From Tetrapyrgos nigripes (Eukaryota > Basidiomycota > Agaricomycetes > Agaricales > Campanellaceae): 64,000 bases of DNA. The stretch is from the NCBI GenBank assembly GCA_013368315.1, contig JAACJM010000052.1, forward strand, positions 62,001 to 126,000, read 5' to 3'. Below the pieces are notes generated by a model. That model saw only the letters and a list, made by a program, of their open reading frames with translations, ran no database searches and had not been told where the DNA came from. The first letter of the stretch is position 1; each line of letters starts with the position of its first letter. Shown here piece after piece: positions 1 through 9,629 of this stretch. Position numbers and translations under genes: made by a program.

Positions 1-855
1 TTGTACTTCTCATGCTGACATTCCTCCCATTGATATTGAAGCCTACAATCCCATGACAGAAGAAGAGGCTCTCGCTAGTGGAAATTCCGTTTTCGTGTAT
101 GGAGTTGCGAAGAAATACGCCGAACTAGCTGTATGGGAATGGGCTACAGCACATCCTCATTTTGAGGTCACTATCAGTGAGTGGGTCCCTCATATCACAT
201 TGTGTCCCTCTGGAATGTAATCGGATCTCTTGCAGTCTATCCACCTCTCATCTTTGGTCCATATGCCCCCGAGTTCTTCCCCGTCTCTCCACAAAATCAT
301 TCAAGCAATCAGTACCTCTACGGACTATTAGAACCTGAAGGAAAAATCAGCTGGTCAACCTTCTACGTCGATGTTCGCGACCTAGCCAAAGCCCATGTCA
401 ACGCATTGAATTCACCTCCAACTGCTGATGTGGGTCGCAAGCGCGTCATTATTGGTTCTCCGTATCCAGTCGACGGGAAAAGGGCTATAGAAATCTTGGC
501 AGAGAATCGTCCGCAATGGAAATCTCGTTTGAATAAGAGGGAGCCTCCCAAGGAGATCAGTCCAACGAATATGAGTCTTGGCAAGTTTAGTGGTGATTTT
601 GCAAGGGTGGAGGAGGTGCTGGGCATCAAGGAGACAGAGTTTGTGACTTTTGAGCAGGTATGTATTTAGCATCCTTTTGATTCACGGGTATAAGTGATTT
701 TGATTTTTTCCTGGTTACTTGCGTAGACGATTCTGGATATGATGGATCAATATATCGTGCTGGAAGATGAATGGAAAAAGCAAGGGCTGGATGTATCCGT
801 GAATGTCAAATTCGGAGGTCTGGCTACTTCTGAGTTGATAGGTCGTGTCCGTTAA
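1..855 (+). CDS. NAD(P)-dependent epimerase/dehydratase-family reductase, 5' end outside window
   Basis: This is the C-terminal part of an extended short-chain dehydrogenase of the epimerase/cinnamoyl-CoA-reductase type, which reduces a carbonyl or hydroxyl substrate with a nicotinamide cofactor, probably in the cytosol. Visible exons are about 2-176, 236-657 and 727-855, with GT-AG introns and a TAA stop at 853-855. The catalytic Tyr-x-x-x-Lys is seen as VYGVAKK near base 100, and the conserved stretch after it (PPLIFGPY, VDVRDLAKAHVNAL) is present. The N-terminal Rossmann fold lies before base 1. The protein is clearly paralogous to the complete gene at 46350-47723, with introns at matching places, so the two arose by duplication. 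The substrate cannot be read from the sequence. No break is seen in the visible part. Confidence 0.85.
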
Positions 856-1664
856 ATGAAGTCGACTCAAGTGACATAGAGCATGGAGGACTAGCCTAGA
901 AATAACAAAGAATGACTAACCAATAATAGATACTGCTCGACGAATTTCGTCTACTCTTGTGGCCTCAGGTAAGCATCCAAGGACCAAGGTTACGCGCGTC
1001 GACTTTCCACTTGGATTGTGACTGACTGACCATCCATGTCATCATGCTCTTCACAAGATATGGGCAGAACCTGAAGTTCTAGGAGATAAGGAACTGCTGG
1101 GGCTAGACATGAAGACTTTAACGGAGAGTAAGCTAGTAAGCAATCGCTCTCTTAGGCCGTGTTCGCTGAGTTAGACTAGATACTGAACGGGCTTAAGGGA
1201 TCTTGAGGCAGAAAACGAGTGCATACTGTATAAACCGATTATTATTTATTATTAAACGGTACGACGTGGATATTAAGCACGCCGAAAATACAAAAATATC
1301 CGCTCGGCAGAAAGGCGTACAGAAACACACTTTTTTACAGATATATCTTATATCAGTAGTAGTGATGTGATCTATCCGTCGAGCGGATATTTTTGTCTTT
1401 TCGGCGTGAAGTGGTACGGGACCCGGTGACCCAACGGACTGAGTTCCCTCATTAGTTTGGTGGATGGCGCATCTGTGCGAGTGCACGAGCGCTTCAGCGC
1501 TTTGTCTGATGTTGGTTCGATGATTGGGGCAGGTTCCCTGGTTGGCGCTCACCCGGTGTAGTAAGACTGTTTTCAAAGTTGTATTCGCGGTCCCAGTTCT
1601 TCCATATCTGTCTGGATTTTTTGCAGCCTTTTGTGGGCTTGAAGGCGGGTTGACTGGAAAATTT
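856..1664. other. Stretch without a recognisable gene
   Basis: No supported coding sequence is seen. A minus-strand open frame at 1193-1696 has no recognisable motif and runs through the foldback repeat at 1278-1408, so it is probably chance. Confidence 0.5.
1278..1408. repeat. Foldback: 29-bp inverted repeat with 73-bp loop
   Basis: Bases 1278-1306 and 1380-1408 are reverse complements with one mismatch in 29. The arms contain CACGCCGAAAATA and its complement. Such a perfect stem with no ORF suggests a small foldback element or a remnant MITE. Similarity outside the arms fades quickly, and no target-site duplication was recognised. Confidence 0.7.
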
Positions 1665-2460
1665 TGAGACATGTTAGACGTCGCGTCAGGCCGCAAAAAG
1701 CCATTAATGCAGTCTTTTACGGATTTTTACGGAGGGAAGCAGTTTTTACATGCATGTACAGTGTGTGTCAATGTTTTTCAACTCCTCATTGAAATACATA
1801 GGTCAGTCGAGGCTGCAGACGACTCGTCAGTTGAAGAAAGAATAACATCGGTTGCCTATTGGGCAGTGGATGAGAACCAGCTACAAACGGGAGAGGAATA
1901 GAGGAAATACATTGGCAAGTGATAATCCCAGCATGCCAAAGAAAAATGTTCCCATCCAACAAGACTTCCCGATACGAAGTGTGGCCTCGCCATTGGCGCC
2001 AAGCTCCGAGATGAGAAGTGTTTTGCAAGGTGGAAGTAGAGAAATAATGCCTCCTCGCTATAGCTGTACAGTAGGTCGTACAACTATCCAAAAAATCAGG
2101 AAAAAAAATCTGAAAATCCTTGCGACAATCAGAATCTCCCAGATCAACAAAAAGTACCCTCTGAGAGCGGGACATAGTCGCATAGGGAACCTGCCCCCGG
2201 ACGTCATCGAACCGTCATCCCACAACTCAAGAGGTAGATAGATAAAATTACGCCGCTCGCAAAAGCATAAGTATAACGAGTTGTAGCTCTACGTGGAACC
2301 ACTTACTGGTTATAGGGGCCCAAGACCTTACACACCAGGCCATCGATCCGTTTAGCGACCAGTTCATGCAGATAATAGTCCGTTTATCGTCTCAGGCTTG
2401 AGAGATATGAGACAAGAAACATAGTATGCGGGCGTCAAGAGAATAATGGTGAAGTGGGTG
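1665..2460 (-). pseudogene. F-box gene copy A: internally deleted remnant
   Basis: Read on the minus strand, this matches the upstream region, start codon area and 3' flank of the F-box genes at 3194-4819 and 22120-23990, but nearly the whole coding region is gone. The leader that ends before the start (about 1990-2050) is joined after a few codons to the sequence that normally follows the stop (about 1960), and the 3' flank then runs to about 1665. The upstream module shared with the other copies lies at about 2050-2460. It therefore looks like a promoter-plus-terminator relic of an F-box gene. It cannot encode an F-box protein. Confidence 0.75.
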
Positions 2461-3090
2461 GAAGGCCCGACTCGGAACTAAGAGATTTGAGCAAGTGCAC
2501 ACGAGACAAGGTTCAAAGTGATAAAGTGTAAGCAATCTGACCCGCATTTATCAAAAGCGTACAAAAGGGTGAGATGGAGTACACAGAAGCATACCTGCTC
2601 GAGAGGCCATAGCTTTAACGTTGGTTCCACCACATGAACACTTTCCACGTCAACCTTTTCTTGCAAGAAATCGTCGACATACTCGTGGTCTGCTTCAGGC
2701 CCAGCTCCATCCAATCAGAAATACGCGTCCTAACGGTGTTCGGTTCGGTTTTGGATATACGTTCCATGTCTCGGTAGCCAGTCTATATGAGCGCCAGTAA
2801 TAGGACCTGGACGTCGAGTGCAAAGGACGGCGGCATGGAGGCCTGGGTATCCAAGGCGTTCGATCCATTGTTGACCAAGAGAATGATAGAGGTTGCCAAA
2901 TGGCGGTAGTGGTGTCGCGAAGACAAGAGATGAATCGATGAAGGTTGCCGAATAATTGGAAACTCTGCTGAGTAGTCCTGACTGAGGACTCCTACCCAGG
3001 CTGCGGGTCGCTCCGCGAAAAATTGCACTAGCGAAACCTTATCGAGTTTGAAAATCGACAACAGCGCTGGCAGAGGACGAGAATTAGACA
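2461..3090. other. Stretch without a recognisable gene
   Basis: Between F-box copies A and B. Only short open frames without motifs or splice support were found. Confidence 0.5.
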
Positions 3091-3193
3091 CAAAACGAGA
3101 TGTCCTGAGTAGTGAAATACATGACAAGTGCTAGTCTGCTAGAAATAACAATGAGGACACAAAAGTCTGATAAAGAATGTTCCCATCCAACAT

Positions 3194-4819
3194 CTATAGA
3201 ACTAAGACCCTCCCCTGCCTGTCAGTATAATACGAAAATGTCTTCTTCTTCTCCTCGTGCTGCGACAAAGATATCACCTCCTGAACGGCCAAGCACCGAA
3301 CCATCATTTGTATATCCGGGTGTACATCTTCTAACTTGGGAATGTGTGCGTTTACGCGGAGAGTCTTCAATCTGGACACGCGAGGATCCCTTGGGCGTTC
3401 GAGACTCGTCCTAGAGTGGGCCATCTTGAAGAATTCAGCAACACATTGAAGCTTGCGCGGTCGGCGGGACCGAAGATCCATGATCTCCAATGCAGGAAGG
3501 AGACAGACTGGCACATCCACAGGTCCGACAGTGAGGCACTCAAGGGTCTCTTTCGAGACAATGGGTGCCGTCATGATCAACTCCTTCAGGCCGCCGCAGA
3601 GCGAAAAAAGGCGTCGCATTTTTTCGGGAGCCAAGGAGGGGACTTCGAACCGGAGGAAAACGAGCGAGCAACGGGAACGATTGATGAGGTCTATGAGGAC
3701 ATCACCTAGTAAAGGATCGCTGCACACGCGGAGATCCAATGACACTATGTTGGGCAGGACAAGGGAAGTGAGCAAAATGACGACGCCCCACGACAACTGG
3801 GTTTCAGTGACGGTAAGACTGGTCAGGGTGTCGCTGTAGAATCTCTGAGGATGAAGCGTTGCCCTATTGATGTAATCAGCAAAGATCCAGAGTCGTTCAA
3901 TGCGCGCTAGCCATTGATCATCCGTAAGGCCTTTGAGCGCTGAGAGAGGAACGTAGCAACATCTGATATTCTGAAAGGGAAAATGGAATGCCTGGCGGTT
4001 CTGGGAGGGATGAATAAAGATGTTTTGTAGCCTCGGAGCATTCCGGAACAAGGGTACTGCGTCATGAAACGAAGGTTGCATGTGAATTGGGATGGGGTGG
4101 TTGTAGAGAGTCACCAGGTTGGGAAAGGAACTGCAACGAGATTGAAAGAGCGGAAAGAGCCAAGGGCGTGTCACTAGCGCCAGAGATTGCCAGCGGTGAG
4201 ACGTCGAACAAATGAGAGTGAAGAGTGGTAGGTTGTGAGGATGCATTGAAGGGAAACTGAGATATACGTGGAGTCCTGCGTCTCGCGATCGGTCAAATTG
4301 GGTCTGTAGGCGTTCGTGTTGCTGGTTAGGTCGTGGTCTCTGGAGGTCCGCCTGTATGCGTATCCAGAGATATGGAATATCGCAGGCGACGTTCCGCCAA
4401 TAGCGACAAACATGAGATAGGTTCCAAGGGGTATCCTTCAGGGAATCCACAGGGTTAGAGGTGATGATAGTGGATACATTGGGTGCAAACGTCAACAGGT
4501 TGTCGAAGATGGCTTCGTTGACTCTTTCCAATGCATCGTCGGTAGTACCAGTGCAAAGCAGAAAGATCTCGCCCAGCACCTCCGGCGGGAGCCGAGTCGA
4601 GTCGAAAACGCGACGTGGAGCAGCAGCAATATCACTGGGCTGTCTGACAATTAAAGGGATAGAAGTGGTAATGTTGGCCTTCTTGGATGGGGTTAAAGGT
4701 GTTGCGATAGAAAGTCTGCTTGTTGCGATGGGCTGTCTGGAAGGGATGGTATTCACCTTCCTGGATGGGGATAAAGGTGTTGCGATGCAAAGTCTGCTTG
4801 TTTCTGGTGGTCTCGCCAT
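3194..4819 (-). CDS. F-box protein (copy B, intact)
   Basis: This is an uninterrupted 541-aa reading frame. The F-box lies at about residues 75-155, starting at LPPEVLGEIFLLC and closing with the PWNLSHVCRYWRNVA block followed by IPYLW, the form common in Agaricomycete F-box proteins. The long C-terminus carries leucine-rich segments typical of the substrate-binding part. F-box proteins bind Skp1 and deliver targets to the SCF ubiquitin ligase; the target here is unknown. Residues about 8-59 are a tandem 26-residue duplication absent from the other copies. Decayed relatives lie at 1665-2460, 19800-20300 and 22120-23990, so this is the only member in the window that can be functional. The start ATG sits where the start of copies C and D aligns. 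Confidence 0.85.
   Translation of the reverse strand: MARPPETSRLCIATPLSPSRKVNTIPSRQPIATSRLSIATPLTPSKKANITTSIPLIVRQPSDIAAAPRRVFDSTRLPPEVLGEIFLLCTGTTDDALERVNEAIFDNLLTFAPNVSTIITSNPVDSLKDTPWNLSHVCRYWRNVACDIPYLWIRIQADLQRPRPNQQHERLQTQFDRSRDAGLHVYLSFPSMHPHNLPLFTLICSTSHRWQSLALVTRPWLFPLFQSRCSSFPNLVTLYNHPIPIHMQPSFHDAVPLFRNAPRLQNIFIHPSQNRQAFHFPFQNIRCCYVPLSALKGLTDDQWLARIERLWIFADYINRATLHPQRFYSDTLTSLTVTETQLSWGVVILLTSLVLPNIVSLDLRVCSDPLLGDVLIDLINRSRCSLVFLRFEVPSLAPEKMRRLFSLCGGLKELIMTAPIVSKETLECLTVGPVDVPVCLLPALEIMDLRSRRPRKLQCVAEFFKMAHSRTSLERPRDPRVSRLKTLRVNAHIPKLEDVHPDIQMMVRCLAVQEVISLSQHEEKKKTFSYYTDRQGRVLVL
4643..4798. repeat. Tandem 78-bp duplication inside F-box copy B
   Basis: Two 78-bp units code for two similar 26-residue segments (TSRLCIATPLSPSRK and TSRLSIATPLTPSKK at their starts). 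The length is a multiple of three, so the frame is kept. Copies C and D have one unit only. Confidence 0.8.
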
Positions 4820-5260
4820 GGCGTCCAGCTCTGAGATGAGAAATGTTTCGCGAAGGTGGAAATAGAGAACTGTGCCGCGTCGCGACTGTAATGCCTCCTT
4901 GACTTAGTCTACTATAGCTATTTATTACATCCATCTACAGTTGGTCAACGTTAACTACTTATCCCAGAAAAATCAGGGGGAAAAATCAGAAAATCCTAGC
5001 GACAATCACTATGTTCGAGTGACAAAAAGTACCATTCGGAGGTTAAGACTTGGTGGCATAGGGAAATTTGAAATTGCCCCCGGACGTCTTCGAACTCGCC
5101 ATCAGCGATGATGCCTGCTGCGGCTCCCTTTTGAAATTCCTCACTTATTCCGCTTTGAGTACTCTGTCCGTTTAGCCACCAGGCCATTAAAACTATTCTG
5201 TTGACTTCGATTATGATCCGTTTATTTCTCGTCCCCGGCTTGAGACAAGAAATTTCAACA
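4820..5260 (-). promoter_or_regulatory. Conserved upstream module of the F-box family
   Basis: The same roughly 300-400 bp block precedes all four F-box copies (about 2050-2460, here, 19800-20148 and 22120-22600). Landmarks in F-box orientation are TTTCTTGTCTCA followed by (A)AACGGACTAT, a GTCCGGGGGCA block, and an A/T-rich tract with GATTTTCTG shortly before the leader. Conservation in non-coding DNA suggests either a promoter or simply co-duplicated DNA. No known factor site was recognised. Confidence 0.55.
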
Positions 5261-5597
5261 TCGTCGTAATGATTATTCTTTAACGCTACCATAGTAGAGA
5301 CAGTAGAAAGTGAAAAGTTGGAGCTGGATGTCAACGGTAGCGGAGATGATGGTGGTTTCCGCCAATCCCCGCAACTTCAAATTCAGGTTCAAATACAAGA
5401 TACAAATCAAATCTAGAATATTGACAGTGTGGTTCACTACACCAAAACTCTACATGTCACCAATGGCAATGTCTATAAGTACACCATAGTTAATTGTACA
5501 AGTAACAAGACTGTAAGCATCCAACCTAGAACCTTCCTGTCGGCTTTTGCTTGGCTGCGACGTGCATGTACGTCGGGATAAAAGACTAGTCCTTAGA

Positions 5598-6749
5598 TCA
5601 CTTTGCCCGTTTAGCGATCCGAAGCTTGGCCACCTCAGAGTAGTCGTCGTCGTCGTCGTCAAGCGGCTGAGGGCGTCTTGATGCACCCGCTGCTCTACGC
5701 TGCCGCACATGAGCAGCTGCTGCCTCGAGGACTGTCTTCGAGCCTGGAGAAAGAGCTGTGAGGGCGCTCTTGTCACTGATGGGGGTTCCAAGTTCTGGCG
5801 AGGGGGAGCGGGAGCGTTTCCGACTCAGAGATGTGGAGCTCGAGAGGGTGGATGAATCTTGTAACTTGGCCGGCCGATTCTTTGAAAGCCGAGCACTAGT
5901 ATTGTATGTCCCGACAGGTGGCCGCCCCGAGCGAAGACGATACCGATGGATCGGTTTGATGTTGAGATCTAGGACTTGACGATATTGCCCTCCAGCTATG
6001 TCTGGCTTCCGGATAAGACGCTTGGGTGGGGATGACATTTTGACGGGAGTTGTGGCACTGGTAGCCTGCCGTTGAGAAGGAGGAGTGGCAGTCGGACCTC
6101 GCGAGACTGAGACATTTGTGGGTGTATGAGCATTGATACAACTGGTACTCAAGCACAAAAACTCACCATCGGGTATCGCACTAGTGAAGGTTTCAATCAA
6201 TAATCATTTTGTCAACATACAACAGGCAGGTACTCACCGTGGTGTCAGTGAGCTCCATATACGCTCACATAACTCCCTCACGAGCTCGGAAATACGCGAC
6301 ATGGTTATGTCGCGGCCGTTCAATCTGTCTGACAGATACACCAGGGCGAGAATAGACTGCATGTTCAGCCTGCGGCTGACGACCGCAAGAAGTTTTTGTT
6401 GTCCCAGGTATTTGAGAAGCGCCTGGAAAACGGTTTACCGTTTATGGCGAAGATGAGTAAAGAAGAGATGCGATGCGAACGGAATGAGACATGCCTCAAA
6501 AAGCGGCTCAGGTACGCCGACCTTTTGCAACTGTTTGCAGCCGACGTGACACCACTGTGGCAATCCGAGGTCTTCGAAGACTGCGACTGAGACTAGGTTC
6601 TGTAGACGAAGAACCAGTGCGTTCTCCAGAAGACCATCCGTCCAGCCGTTAGGCGTGACGAAGTTAACGACTAAATCGTCGACGGAAATTGTAGATAGCG
6701 CGTGCTCGATTCCAGTGACCGTTGTGTAGGAGCTTGAGCTTGAATCCAT
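5598..6749 (-). CDS. Protein X, uncharacterised four-exon gene
   Basis: Exons (minus) are 6495-6749, 6238-6422, 6167-6180 and 5598-6106. The phases agree and give 320 aa. I do not recognise the family. The N-terminal 145 residues look helical and match X' at 18276-19242 closely (TGIEHALSTIS, WTDGLLEN, KVGVPEPLFE). The C-terminal half is basic, Ser/Pro-rich and ends with an acidic DDDDDD run and a Lys/Arg tail, so nuclear location is possible. Intron 1 has a GC donor (GAG|GCATGT) where X' has GT. A 498-bp MITE is inserted 29 bp upstream of the ATG. The gene sits next to F-box copies in both arms of an inverted duplication. No function can be inferred. Confidence 0.7.
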
Positions 6750-6777
6750 GAGTGAAGGTTCGTAGCGAGATGGATTA

Positions 6778-7275
6778 CTGTACCATTTCGACCAAAGGTT
6801 CAGCCTATGTTACGCGTTACGCATTGATTTTGCCAGGACCCAGTTCAGAGTAAGCTATTACGTGTTACGAATTTCATATTTCCATATCGAGAAGGCAGGT
6901 CGTCGGCCTGCCCGCCAGAGAGGATGTTACGTCTATGTACCTACTAGGAATACAACCAAAAAACTTCTTTTTGCCCTTTTTTTGGCCCGCTCACAAACCA
7001 CTACTACTCAGTATGCGAACGGACAGACTCTGGTCTAGTGCGTCGCTTGAGGAGAGAAAACTGGCCAAGAGCCAATTTTTCATCCCAAAACCCGTTAAAA
7101 GACAGCTGCTCCCTCCTCGAAATGTCTCTATATGGACTGTGCGAAAAAATACCCCTATATAGAAAGTGTTACGAACTCAGTTCAGAACCCTATGTTATGC
7201 GTTACGAAAATTTATTTTGGTTAGTTCAGACCCCCCCTGTTACGCGTTACTGAACTTTCGGTCGAAATGGTACAG
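6778..7275. mobile_element. 498-bp MITE with 26-bp terminal inverted repeats and TA target duplication
   Basis: The left end CTGTACCATTTCGACC (after TA at 6776-6777) and the right end, its reverse complement (before TA at 7276-7277), are inverted for about 26 bp with two mismatches. The TA duplication and CTG terminus fit the Tc1/mariner superfamily. Sub-terminal copies of GTTACGCGTTAC-like motifs occur near both ends. No coding capacity was seen, so it would need a transposase supplied elsewhere. It lies in the 5' leader of gene X. The paralog X' has the uninterrupted site, which gives independent support for the borders. Confidence 0.88.
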
Positions 7276-7557
7276 TAGGAGAGAATGAGGTTTGAAAGGG
7301 TGTACAGAGGTAGAAGATGGTGGAGGAGTAGAGAGTAGGAATGTGAAGGAACTGGCGGCGCGTCCAGCTTTATACAGCTCAAGGACTAATAGGGGCTATG
7401 ATAACACCGTGACCGCATCTTGTAGGACGCGCTCAAGTTACTCTATCTGTGATAGTTAAGACGTCAGTACATGGTCCATGAAGAAAGGAAAACAATACAA
7501 GAGGGGAATAAGTCATCGTTCTGAAGATATGAAAACAAATTCTCATTACAGTTGAAC

Positions 7558-7608
7558 ATCTCAGAATGCATAGAGGTGGTTCCAGGATTTCTCTATGCAT
7601 TCTGAGAT
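7558..7608. repeat. 18-bp perfect hairpin at left end of the pogo-like element
   Basis: Bases 7558-7575 and 7591-7608 are exact reverse complements around a 15-nt loop. The outer arm overlaps the terminal repeat, so the element end itself folds back. Confidence 0.85.
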
Positions 7609-8364
7609 TCATGCATTCCACTATAGACCACTAAATTACACAAAATGTACCTACTATTCAAGTTTTCATCCAAAATATGCATCCATTGTTGTCTGCTTGA
7701 CCTGAGTGCCTGTGTAAGGGGACGTTTCTTTATTTATGTCTTTCCTTTTATTTCTTATCTTTTTCCTTTACTTCATGCCTTCCTTGTTCATTATATTCAC
7801 CTCTAGAACGCTTAACTACAGTGGTACGTGTTCGCGATGCCTGATTTCCCTCCTACATTTGTCTACATGCCTTCGCGAAGCTCCACCTGCCTCGCGAACA
7901 CTCTAGTCACACTCTCGTACCCTCTCAAAGCCACTGTTCCCCTTTATATGACTTCGCGAGGCATTCCGATACGTTCCTATGTCTAGACTCATGTTCGCAC
8001 GTTCGCGTGACCTTCCTTTGTGTTCGCGTGACCTTTGTTTGGCTTCACGAGGCTTCGCATGTATAGTTTATGTAACCTATTCCCAAGCCACATGTTGTAG
8101 ATACGTCGCACCACGCAGAGAGATGTCCTTTGAGCTTTTCTCTTTGGATCTCCTCCTGCAGGTGCGTTAGGTAGTTGTGTTTTGCTTCTAGAGGCTGAAT
8201 ACATTCTTTGGATCTCCTCCTGCAGCCTCTGTGACGCTTCGCGAGCTCTTTCCTTGCCTCTCGAGCCTTAGTCGTGCTTCTAGAGCTCTTTATCTGACCT
8301 CTCGAACCACTATACTTGGCTCTCAAGTCCTTATCTAGCTTCACGAGGTTACGTCCTAGTGCTG

Positions 8365-8625
8365 TCAGGGGTCGCCCTTACAGCCTGTGTGTTGCTTCAA
8401 TTTGCCCCAGAACTTGAGAATTGCTTCCTGTAGCTTCAATCCCTCCTCAGCAAGTACAGGATCATCAAGGTGACTGCTCAAACACTGCATTTCAAGTGTT
8501 TGGCATGTTCCCATCAACTCGCCAAGACTGATGTCAGGGGGGGCTTCACTCTCGTCCTTGTTGTCATCCTCAATCTCTATAATCTCCCCACAGCTGACAG
8601 GGAGCTCATTTCTTCTCTTGCTCAT
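8365..8625 (-). pseudogene. Transposase C-terminal fragment (pogo-like)
   Basis: This is an 86-residue open frame with an acidic segment (EIEDDNKDESE) followed by a leucine-rich helix (LGELMGTCQTLEMQ, LKLQEAILKFWGKL). The same order occurs near the C-terminus of fungal pogo-type DDE transposases as I remember them. It has no catalytic residues. It lies inside a TA-flanked element with inverted ends, which fits a transposase remnant. Confidence 0.5.
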
Positions 8626-9209
8626 GAGGCATGATTGGAGGGGAGGGAAAGGGTAAAGATTGCTACCGTTTTGTGATTGTCAATTCTTGAATTTTTCCAA
8701 AAAGTTTTTTGTTCTTTTGTTTTGGAAATTTCAAGAGTGCCACATTGGGGGAAACCCTTGTTTTCTCACTTTTGATAATTTTATTATCCCCTAATCCAGA
8801 CTTTCATGCTCCATTCCATACATTTGCATGTATCTACAAATGCATAATGGTCCAAAATGGCTATGCATTATGTATTATGCAATTTTCAACCATTTTGGCA
8901 GGGAACCATGCTTGTTCCAGTAAATCTTGATGCATTCCAAGATTTATGCAATATGACATTATGCAATCTGAGATGTTCAACTGTACTTCAATTGAAAAAC
9001 GAGCAGATGAATCTATCAATGCCCGGGCCCAAGAACTCTGGAACTTGAAGTCGAGATACTTGATGATTTGTGTGAAAGAAGCGCGTTATAGACGTAAACC
9101 CACAGAGACATGTATATAGATGATACATGCACAAGAGAAACAGTGATTACACCTCTGGGTCCCCTCGATAACTTGCAGCTGCATTCCGTATCCGTTGATC
9201 CGCTGCCAA

Positions 9210-9560
9210 ACCATAGCCAGTACAACCAACGCAGCAATTCATTCTGTGTCTTTCTTCGCTCACTGTCCTATTTCTCCAACGGTAAACCATAGCCATCCTT
9301 GATTTAGATCGTTTGGGTACTTGGAGAAGATGTCCGTGGAGACCTATGAGCTGACGGAGATCAACGTGTTTGCGTTTGCGAGAGACTCGAAAGAAAGCTG
9401 AGCTCGAAGAATTTGTGGTTCGGAGTCAAATTCTAGGTAGGAAGGTCAGACGGACTTGGTGCCAGATTTTTGAGGCCGATAGAAGCTGGGGTCAACGAAT
9501 GTAGCGCCTTGCCTGCAATGTGACATCAAATTGTCATCAATGGTGGTCAGAAATGAAGAT
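9210..9560. repeat. Inverted duplicate of the segment at 21690-22095, nature unknown
   Basis: Read forward, this stretch matches the reverse complement of 21690-22095 over some 300 bp with scattered changes and short indels. Shared landmarks are CGCAGYAATTCATYCTGTGTC, TTTCTCCAACGG, TATGAGCTGAC and GGAGTCAAATTCTAG. Short open frames exist in both copies but are not conserved in length, so coding is not supported. Confidence 0.65.
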
Positions 9561-9629
9561 GCACAAGAACTTGGTCAGAGAAATTCCAAAACTCAGTCGT
9601 CATTGTTTGTAGTATTTGATGTACACTAT

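Larger units (their letters stand above)
7549..8983 (-). mobile_element. Decayed Tc1/mariner-pogo-like DNA transposon, about 1.4 kb
   Basis: The terminal sequence CAGTTGAACATCTCAGA is repeated inverted at the right end with one or two changes, and TA lies outside both ends (7547-7548 and 8984-8985). Inside, the minus strand keeps an 86-aa fragment at 8365-8625 that resembles the acidic tail region of pogo-type transposases. Downstream of it on the minus strand (about 8340 down to 7830) are many TTCGCGA-like repeats that read as Arg/Lys/Ala/Glu-rich coil. The DDE catalytic domain is missing, so the element is non-autonomous. It is inserted upstream of gene X, beyond the 498-bp MITE. Confidence 0.7.

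Noticed and set aside
1193..1696. 167-aa minus-strand frame
   Set aside because: Crosses the foldback repeat, has no domain, and no splice partners.
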